A stretch of DNA of 41,370 nucleotides from Caldilineales bacterium. Lineage in GTDB: Bacteria; Chloroflexota; Anaerolineae; JAAEKA01. Position 1 is the first letter of the stretch; each line of letters opens with the position of its first letter. A model generated the notes under the pieces. The model was not told the origin of the DNA and did not search any database. It saw only the letters and a program-made list of their open reading frames with translations. This document shows positions 36,353 to 41,370 of this stretch, piece by piece. Location of the stretch: assembly GCA_025055015.1 (NCBI GenBank), contig JANWYQ010000055.1:1-41370 (forward strand), in the 5' to 3' direction. Position numbers and translations under genes: made by a program.

Positions 36353-37936
36353 ATGGCTACTGCGTCTCAGGCAGTCAAGAAGTCAAGCGCCGGCCTGCAG
36401 TGGGGAGGCACAACCTCGAGCATTGTGCTGCGGTTGGTGTTCGTTGCGCTGTTCGATGCCTTCGCCATCTTTACGGGGTGGCAGCTCATCCAGGGCGGCG
36501 TGGCGCCGCTGGCTGCGGTGATTTGGTTGATTGCGCTGGGTATCACCATCGTTTTTCTGCGCAACGACGCGATGCCCTTGCGCTGGATCATGCCCGGCCT
36601 GGCCTTCATGGTGCTGATGCACATCTATCCCGTGCTCTTCACCGTGTACACAGCCTTCACCAACTACAGCGACGGCCACCTGATCCCCAAGCCCGTGGCT
36701 ATCCAGCAGATCGAGAAGCAGACCTACCTCCCTGCTGACGCCAAGACCTTCGCCTGGAAGGTTTACAGCGGCCCCAACGACACCTTCGCCCTTTGGCTGA
36801 CCGGCCAGGACGGAGAGCAGGTTTTCAAGACCAGCACAGGCGAGAAATATACAGCGGAGGATCTGAAAGAACAGGACGTGCAGTTTGCTGAGGATGGCAG
36901 CCCGGTGGCGGTGGGCGAGTTTACCCCGGTACCCGCCAACCAACGCTTTGCCATCCTGCCCAAGCTCCAGCCCCTCTCCTTCGGACCCGAGGAGGAAGCG
37001 GTCCGCATCACCTCACCCACCGCGGCGGCCCAGGTTCGCCAGAAGTTCGTCTACGACCCCGTCCAGGATGCCATGATCAACCAAGAGACGGGCGTGGTCT
37101 ACGCCAACCAGCGGGGCACCTTCACGTCGCCGGAGGGAGAGGCGCTGATCCCGGGCTTTCCGGTGGTGGTCGGGCTGGAGAACTTCACGCGGCTGCTCAC
37201 CAGCCCCGCGCTGCGCGGCCCCCTGTTCACCATCTTCGCCTGGACGGTGATCTTCGCGTTCATGAGCGTGTTGATCACCTTTGTCCTGGGCCTGCTGCTG
37301 GCTCTGGTGTTGAACGAGCCCGACCTGCCCCTGCGTCGCTTCACGCGGGTGCTCATGATCGTGCCCTACGCCATCCCCGCCTTCATCAGCGTGCTGATCT
37401 GGAAGGGCATGTTCAACCCGGTGATCGGCATCATCGGCTCCCAGTGGGACCCCGGCTGGTTCTCCAGCCCCTTCTGGGCCAAGGTGGGCATCCTGATCGT
37501 CCAGCTCTGGCTGGGCTACCCCTACATGTTCCTGATCACCACCGGCGCGCTGCAGAGCATCCCCGGCGATCTGTACGAGGCGGCCAAGGTGGACGGCGCC
37601 AGCGGCTGGCAGCAGTTCCGCAGCATCACCCTGCCCCTGCTGCTGGTGGCTGTGGGGCCGCTGCTGATCGGCTCCTTCGCCTTCAACTTCAACAACTTCA
37701 CTATCATCCAGCTCTACAACAACGGCGGCCCGCCCATCCCCGGCACGCCCACGCCCGCGGGCTACACCGACATCCTGATCAGCTACACCTTCAAGCTGGC
37801 CTTCGGCGGCGGCCGCGGAGCTGACTTGGGCCTGGCCGCTGCGATCTCCATCGTGATCTTCGTCATCGTGGGCGCCATCACCATCTTCAACTTCCGCTAC
37901 ACCGGCATGCTGGAGGAGGTGTCCGAAAATGTCTAG
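36353..37936 (+). CDS. malF: Maltose-type ABC transporter permease, MalF family
   Basis: A 527-aa permease starting at ATG 36353 with AGGAG at 36341-36345; the longer frame from 36143 would run through the terminator and is rejected. Eight TM helices are plausible. A large extracytoplasmic insertion (about 105-275) lies between early helices, like the E. coli MalF P2 loop, which contacts the binding protein. The inner-membrane ABC signature EAA loop is present: LYEAAKVDGASGWQQFRSIT. The adjacent segment FGGGRGADLGLAAAISIVIF is near the C-terminus. It overlaps malG by 8 bases. The ATPase (MalK) is not in the window and must be encoded elsewhere. Confidence 0.93.
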   Translation: MATASQAVKKSSAGLQWGGTTSSIVLRLVFVALFDAFAIFTGWQLIQGGVAPLAAVIWLIALGITIVFLRNDAMPLRWIMPGLAFMVLMHIYPVLFTVYTAFTNYSDGHLIPKPVAIQQIEKQTYLPADAKTFAWKVYSGPNDTFALWLTGQDGEQVFKTSTGEKYTAEDLKEQDVQFAEDGSPVAVGEFTPVPANQRFAILPKLQPLSFGPEEEAVRITSPTAAAQVRQKFVYDPVQDAMINQETGVVYANQRGTFTSPEGEALIPGFPVVVGLENFTRLLTSPALRGPLFTIFAWTVIFAFMSVLITFVLGLLLALVLNEPDLPLRRFTRVLMIVPYAIPAFISVLIWKGMFNPVIGIIGSQWDPGWFSSPFWAKVGILIVQLWLGYPYMFLITTGALQSIPGDLYEAAKVDGASGWQQFRSITLPLLLVAVGPLLIGSFAFNFNNFTIIQLYNNGGPPIPGTPTPAGYTDILISYTFKLAFGGGRGADLGLAAAISIVIFVIVGAITIFNFRYTGMLEEVSENV

Positions 37937-38819
37937 CGCACAGGCTACTCGCAAGATGGGATCGCTGAAGGCCCAGAAGCGCTTCGGCATGGCCTGGCGC
38001 CTGGCGGTGGCTTTCTTAGCGATCGTGTTCTCCCTCTTCCCGGTGGTGCTGATCTTCTCCACCTCCATCAACCCCGTGAGCGAGGTAACGGTCACCAAGC
38101 TCATCCCGGACAACGCCACGCTGAACAACTACCGCCGCATGTTGGGCGACCCGCAGTTTCCCTTCCCGCTCTGGGTTTGGAACTCCATCAAGGTGTCGGG
38201 CATCACGTCGCTGCTGGTGGTAGCGCTGACCTCGCTGGCCGCGTTCTCCTTCTCCCGCTTCCGCTTCCGCCTGCGCCAGCCGCTCCTGCGCACGGTCCTG
38301 CTGGTGCAGGTCTTCCCCAACATCCTAGCCGTGACCGCGCTCTTCCTGATCCTGTTGAACCTGGGCCGCATCTATCCGCAGCTGGGCCTGAACACCCACG
38401 CCGGGCTGATCCTGGTCTATCTGGGCGGCGCGATGGGCTTCAACACCTGGCTGATGAAGGGCTTCTTCGACACCATCCCGCGGGAGCTGGACGAGGCTGC
38501 CTACATTGACGGCGCGTCCAGTTGGTACACTTTCACGCGGGTCATCTTCCCCTTGGTGCGGCCCATCTTGGCGGTGATCTTCATCCTGACCTTCATCGGC
38601 ACCTACGGCGACTACCTGTTGGCCCGGGTGCTGCTGACGGACAAGAGCCAGTACACGGTGGCCGTGGGGCTGAGCCTGTTCATCGGCGAGCAGTACTCGC
38701 AGCGCTGGAACCTGTTCGCGGCCGGCGCCTTGATGGCGGCCCTGCCCACGCTGATCCTGTTCTACCTGATCCAGAACCAGCTCCAGAGCGGTCTGACCGT
38801 GGGCGCGGTAAAGGGTTGA
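37929..38819 (+). CDS. malG: Maltose-type ABC transporter permease, MalG family
   Basis: A 296-aa permease with six TM helices. Family features: LFPVVLIFSTSINP near the N-terminus, the periplasmic TLNNYRRML, and the EAA loop ELDEAAYIDGASSWYTFTRV with the following IFPLVRPILAV. The C-terminus ends NQLQSGLTVGAVKG, the typical MalG finish that contacts the binding protein. Length matches the family. The start ATG 37929 lies inside the end of malF, indicating translational coupling. Together with MalE and MalF it would import maltodextrins produced by the divergent GH57 enzyme. Confidence 0.94.
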   Translation: MSSAQATRKMGSLKAQKRFGMAWRLAVAFLAIVFSLFPVVLIFSTSINPVSEVTVTKLIPDNATLNNYRRMLGDPQFPFPLWVWNSIKVSGITSLLVVALTSLAAFSFSRFRFRLRQPLLRTVLLVQVFPNILAVTALFLILLNLGRIYPQLGLNTHAGLILVYLGGAMGFNTWLMKGFFDTIPRELDEAAYIDGASSWYTFTRVIFPLVRPILAVIFILTFIGTYGDYLLARVLLTDKSQYTVAVGLSLFIGEQYSQRWNLFAAGALMAALPTLILFYLIQNQLQSGLTVGAVKG

Positions 38820-38823
38820 TTTC

Positions 38824-38851
38824 GGTCAACCGTGAACGGTAAACGGTGAGA
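38824..38851 (+). repeat. GGTGAAC-family heptamers after malG
   Basis: GGTCAAC, CGTGAAC, GGTAAAC, GGTGAGA in 7-bp phase, 4 bases after the malG stop. Same family as the CCGTTCA arrays around trpF. Confidence 0.8.
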
Positions 38852-38868
38852 CGATAGCCAAGAGCGCA

Positions 38869-39030
38869 GTTCGTCCGCTCATAGGCGACCGCTGGAAGCG
38901 TATCAGGAGGCGGAGTTCGCACGCCCACGTGCGAACGGCCGGAACGGATCAAGAAAGTGGAGTTCGCACGCCCACGTGCGAACGACAATAGCAGGTCAAG
39001 AGAGCGGAGTTCGCACGCCCACGTGCGAAC
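38869..39030 (+). repeat. 47-bp palindromic repeat array
   Basis: Three identical 22-bp palindromes (arms GTTCGCACG and CGTGCGAAC around CCCA) at 38915-38936, 38962-38983 and 39009-39030 are spaced exactly 47 bp. A degenerate fourth copy starts near 38869 (GTTCGTCCG). The 22-bp intervals partly agree (TCAAGAAAG, TCAAGAGAG, TCAGGAGG). Lies between malG and the esterase gene. Confidence 0.9.
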
Positions 39031-39044
39031 CACAGAAGCAAACC

Positions 39045-39078
39045 GGCAAGAGCCAGGCTGCGCGGCCTGGCTCTTGCC
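39045..39078 (+). terminator. Strong hairpin before the esterase gene
   Basis: Arms 39045-39058 and 39065-39078 pair over 14 bp with a TGCGCG loop. No T-run. It could end the mal transcript or shape the esterase leader. Confidence 0.5.
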
Positions 39079-39090
39079 CAATCTTGCCCG

Positions 39091-39990
39091 ATGAAAGACC
39101 ACCTCATGGTCGAGGTTCCCATCTCCGACGGCAGCGGGGTGCTGCACCGCTATGCCGACCTGCGGCCTATCGGCGGTGAGCAGCGGAACGTGGACGTGTG
39201 GCTGCCCCCTGGCTACGCCGACAGCAGCCAACGTTACCCCGTGCTCTACCTGCACGACGGCCAGAACCTCTTCGATCCCGCCGTGGCCAACACGGGCGTG
39301 GACTGGGGGATTGACGAGGCGATCGTGCGCCTGATGCGGGACACAGGTCACCCCGGCGCCATCGTGGTGGGGGTTTGGCACGGCAGCCAGCGCTGGCGGG
39401 ACTACATGCCCCAGGCGGCGTGGGCCGCGCTGCAGGCCGCAGGGGTCTCTACGCCCTATCTCACCCGCGCCGACGGCCCGCCGTGGTCGGACGACTACCT
39501 GAGATTTCTTGTAGCCGATGTCAAGCCGTTGGTGGACGCCACCTATCGCACCTTGCCCGACCAGCCCCACACCTTGGTGATGGGGTCGAGCATGGGCGGG
39601 CTGATCTCGTTGTACGCGCTGGAGGAGTACCCGGAGGTCTTCGGCGGGGCTGGTTGTTTGTCCACCCATTGGCCGGCGGGGGGCGACCCGCTGGTGGACT
39701 TCCTAGCCGCGCGGCTGCCGGCGCCAGGGCGCCACCGGCTCTATTTCGACTACGGCACGGCCACCCTGGATGCCGAGTACGAGCCCTATCAGCGGCGGAT
39801 GGACGAGCACCTACGCCGGGCCGGATACAGGGAGGGGCAGGACTGGATCACCCTGCGCTTCGATGGCGCCGAGCACAACGAGGCCGCCTGGCGGGCGCGA
39901 CTGGACGTGCCGGTGCGGTTTTTGCTCAGGGGGTTAGGCGCATATCCATATCGGGCGTTACCCCGCGTCGGCTGCGGCAGATGTCGCTGA
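39091..39990 (+). CDS. Esterase D/enterochelin-esterase-like hydrolase with fused tail
   Basis: A 299-aa alpha/beta hydrolase. Seen: VDVWLPPGYADSSQRYPVLY, LHDGQNLFDP, the nucleophile elbow LVMGSSMGGLISLYALEEYP (GSSMG Ser about 170), and a His in EHNEAAW near the C-terminus. The family (PF00756) cleaves esters, including trilactones or formyl-glutathione; substrate unknown here. Residues about 281-299 (RALPRVGCGRCR part) lie antisense to the higA remnant, so the natural stop has been lost and the frame now ends by chance at 39990. No clear Shine-Dalgarno precedes ATG 39091; ATG 39106 is an alternative. Confidence 0.85.
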   Translation: MKDHLMVEVPISDGSGVLHRYADLRPIGGEQRNVDVWLPPGYADSSQRYPVLYLHDGQNLFDPAVANTGVDWGIDEAIVRLMRDTGHPGAIVVGVWHGSQRWRDYMPQAAWAALQAAGVSTPYLTRADGPPWSDDYLRFLVADVKPLVDATYRTLPDQPHTLVMGSSMGGLISLYALEEYPEVFGGAGCLSTHWPAGGDPLVDFLAARLPAPGRHRLYFDYGTATLDAEYEPYQRRMDEHLRRAGYREGQDWITLRFDGAEHNEAAWRARLDVPVRFLLRGLGAYPYRALPRVGCGRCR

Positions 39991-40111
39991 TCTTGGACTA
40001 GGCCATGTGCAGTCGCTGAGCGACCAGCGTCTGGGTCAGGCCGTTCTGTTCGATGATTTCCTGTAGGATCTCGCCGGGATGAACAGCAATAGGGCGACGT
40101 GGTTCAAGCAT
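39935..40111 (-). pseudogene. higA: Broken HigA antitoxin remnant
   Basis: From ATG 40111 the frame reads MLEPRRPIAVHPGEILQEII, continuing ENGLTQTLVAQRLHMA-type HigA helix-turn-helix, then an in-frame TAG (codon 38, bases 39998-40000). After the stop the frame continues SKISDICRSRRGVTPDM up to about 39935, where similarity ends. The intact protein is about 90-100 aa; the 3' third is missing. CAG to TAG is a single-base change. A 37-aa product would lack the DNA-binding core, so it should not neutralise HigB. Confidence 0.85.
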
Positions 40112-40130
40112 GGTTTTCTCACAGGCTCCC

Positions 40131-40427
40131 TCAAAGGTAATCTGTGATCTCGACGTTTAGGGCGTCTATTCCGTCCCACTCGAAGCAGATGCGATACTGG
40201 TCGTTGATGCGAACGCTGTACTGGCCTGCTCGATCGCCCTTGAGTTGTTCAAGGCGCCAACCCGGGAACGGCGACAAGTCGTTCAAAGAAGTCATGGCGT
40301 CTAGCGCAGCGAGCCGTCTTCGTGCCGCCTGGTGCAGGTTCAGAGGCAGCGTGCGCCGCGCCGCCTTGGAGTTGATGTTCTCCGCAATGTCGCGGGTGCC
40401 ATCGTCTCGGTACGATCGGATCGGCAT
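40131..40427 (-). CDS. higB: HigB-like RelE-family mRNA interferase toxin
   Basis: A 98-aa protein with the RelE/HigB core: LPLNLHQAARRRLAALDAMT, FPGWRLEQLKGDRAGQYSV and INDQYRICFEWDG with a C-terminal Tyr/Leu. Toxins of this family cleave ribosome-bound mRNA. The toxin gene is first and the antitoxin follows 19 bases downstream, the HigBA order. The antitoxin is broken, so the toxin must be inactive, silenced, or controlled by another antitoxin. A minus-strand TATGAT at 40439-40434 lies near the start, so a leaderless transcript is possible. Confidence 0.88.
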   Translation of the reverse strand: MPIRSYRDDGTRDIAENINSKAARRTLPLNLHQAARRRLAALDAMTSLNDLSPFPGWRLEQLKGDRAGQYSVRINDQYRICFEWDGIDALNVEITDYL

Positions 40428-40493
40428 AGCTCGATCATACTACTATCCGGTATAATGGGAAAAACTAGCATCGGTCGCTACGTTCGCTCGCAC

Positions 40494-40522
40494 TTGATGC
40501 GTGCGGATTATTCGAGTACAAT
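40494..40522 (+). promoter_or_regulatory. Promoter for the right-edge gene
   Basis: TTGATG (40494-40499), 17-bp spacer, TACAAT (40517-40522), 94 bp before ATG 40616. Confidence 0.65.
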
Positions 40523-40615
40523 CGGGCCAGTTGGAGCGACATTTGCCATGGGGCAGTGATTGCGGCGAATCGGCAGCGAGGCCACGCTAGCCGTTGTCTC
40601 CTGGAGGGAGAATAC

Positions 40616-41370
40616 ATGGCTTCGCTAGAGGAGTGGGAACGTTGCCTGCGTCCCAAGATAGACGAAGTTAACTTAATTGGCGAGCTAAACTTGGAGCCCA
40701 GTCAGGCGAAAGCTATCGGCCGTTTGCTCGCGGAGTATATTCGTCGCCACGGGGCTCGCCCTTCAGTCATCGAGCAGGCGGCGCGAGACTATCCGGCCAC
40801 CTTTGCTGCTTTCTTGGTCTTTCAGGGCGCGCAGACATATCACACCGCATCCAGGGGAGATTTTTGGCCAGGACTTTGTGATGAGCTCGGCCTGCCATAT
40901 GATCCGAACATAACATTAAGACTTGGACAGGCCTTTGAAAGTGTTTGCAAGAGCTTTCGATTGCCCCACAATTTCTCCGGCCACCGTTACGTCGGCGCAA
41001 TCCTCGGCCACGGCGGCATCCCGGCCCGCTCCCTCCCCGACTTCTTCGAGCACATGCTCCAGCCATCGGTGAACAAGCCGGAGTTGGCTGCGCTTTCAAC
41101 CCCGGAGCTGATCCTTGAATGGCTGACGAGCTCTGCGCAGTACCACGTGGACAAACCTATCCTGCGCTTCCTGGAGTACGGTGGTAAGGTAGCTGAGGAC
41201 TTCGTGGAGCGCTGTCGGCAGATGGCATGGGCGTGGATGGAAGAAAAGGACGTCCCGGCTGCGGATGAACTTGGCCTGCCGGCAGCTTTGGTGGATGCCT
41301 ATTATGAATGGGTGACACAACTCGGTCTTGACCAGCCGGTGCCACTCAGCGGCCCACGCCTGAAGAAGCC
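40616..41370 (+). CDS. Unrecognised protein, N-terminal 251 residues (runs off window)
   Basis: Open from ATG 40616 to the window edge, with GGAGGG (40603-40608) 7 bases upstream and a promoter further up. The translation begins MASLEEWERCLRPKIDEVNL. It is soluble and helical, with notable segments HRYVGAILGHGGIPARSLPD followed by FFEHML, and KPILRFLEYGGKVAEDFVER. No catalytic motif is recognisable. AT content is higher than in neighbours (codons such as AAT, TTA, ATA), suggesting transfer. I associate the GHGGIP-type segment loosely with large uncharacterised proteins of accessory islands, but cannot name a family. Next to a broken toxin-antitoxin locus, a defence-island edge is a reasonable guess only. 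Confidence 0.75.
   Translation, partial: MASLEEWERCLRPKIDEVNLIGELNLEPSQAKAIGRLLAEYIRRHGARPSVIEQAARDYPATFAAFLVFQGAQTYHTASRGDFWPGLCDELGLPYDPNITLRLGQAFESVCKSFRLPHNFSGHRYVGAILGHGGIPARSLPDFFEHMLQPSVNKPELAALSTPELILEWLTSSAQYHVDKPILRFLEYGGKVAEDFVERCRQMAWAWMEEKDVPAADELGLPAALVDAYYEWVTQLGLDQPVPLSGPRLKK

Noticed and set aside
38915-39030. A small CRISPR array
   Set aside because: The spacers share sequence, the repeat is a perfect 22-bp palindrome with extra conserved flank, only three copies exist and no cas genes are nearby.
40451-40456. TATAAT ahead of the right-edge gene
   Set aside because: No -35 at a suitable distance; TTGATG-17-TACAAT at 40494-40522 is better placed.

Overview
The window is GC-rich bacterial chromosome, most likely from a member of the Chloroflexota (Anaerolineae-like). 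This is inferred from the lipoproteins with long Pro-Thr linkers, a maltose-type ABC importer next to a GH57 glycosidase, a membrane sensor with a 7TM N-terminus and no kinase domain, a radical SAM protein resembling tungsten-oxidoreductase maturases, and weak or absent Shine-Dalgarno sequences at many genes. No rRNA or marker phylogeny is available to confirm it.

Layout. (1) 1-4183: translation/transcription cluster tuf(partial)-rpmG-tRNA-Trp-secE-nusG-rplK-rplA-[L10 leader with attenuator]-rplJ-rplL, closed by a terminator; rpoBC do not follow. (2) 4201-10606, minus strand: pyruvate kinase, a ParB-like protein translationally coupled (ATGA) to a large class A penicillin-binding protein. (3) 10797-12397, minus: a SAM methyltransferase and a SirB1/transglutaminase-like protein; then a divergent GT2 glycosyltransferase (12571-14085) and a convergent PcaF-like thiolase (14140-15411). 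(4) 15552-18527, plus: glutaredoxin-like protein, 61-aa membrane protein, aconitase X catalytic subunit, radical SAM protein. (5) 18624-22802, plus: trpC, aromatic amino acid decarboxylase, trpF, YfcE-like phosphoesterase. (6) 22898-24532, minus: acyl-CoA ligase; then a 0.7-kb repeat region and methylmalonyl-CoA mutase (25246-26928, plus). (7) 26973-30968, minus: radA, a membrane-anchored 7TM-GAF-HTH regulator, a GNAT acetyltransferase. (8) 31083-38819: GH57 lipoprotein divergent from a maltose-type importer (malE-terminator-malF-malG), a coherent alpha-glucan degradation and uptake module. (9) 38820-41370: a palindromic 47-bp repeat array, an esterase whose tail runs into a decayed higA, higB, and the start of an unrecognised protein cut by the window edge. 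This last part looks like the edge of an accessory region.

The most unusual theme is a set of degenerate heptanucleotide tandem repeats with at least five unrelated consensus words (CCGTTCA, GCCAATG, CCCATTT, GAGTAAC/GTTACTC, GCTGTAA). They occupy intergenic gaps, supply the stop codons of three genes, and have apparently been inserted in frame into trpC and trpF, in both cases just before the third beta strand of the TIM barrel. They resemble in form the heptameric STRR repeats known from heterocystous cyanobacteria. Other repeats are a mixed 51/81-bp tandem array (24601-25000), the 47-bp palindromic array (38869-39030), and decamer GAGTTCCTCC repeats.

No complete new multi-gene system is obvious. 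The best leads are the heptamer invasion of coding genes, the kinase-less 7TM-GAF-HTH regulator, the aconitase X subunit lacking its swivel partner beside a radical SAM enzyme, and the truncated protein at the right edge next to a broken toxin-antitoxin locus.
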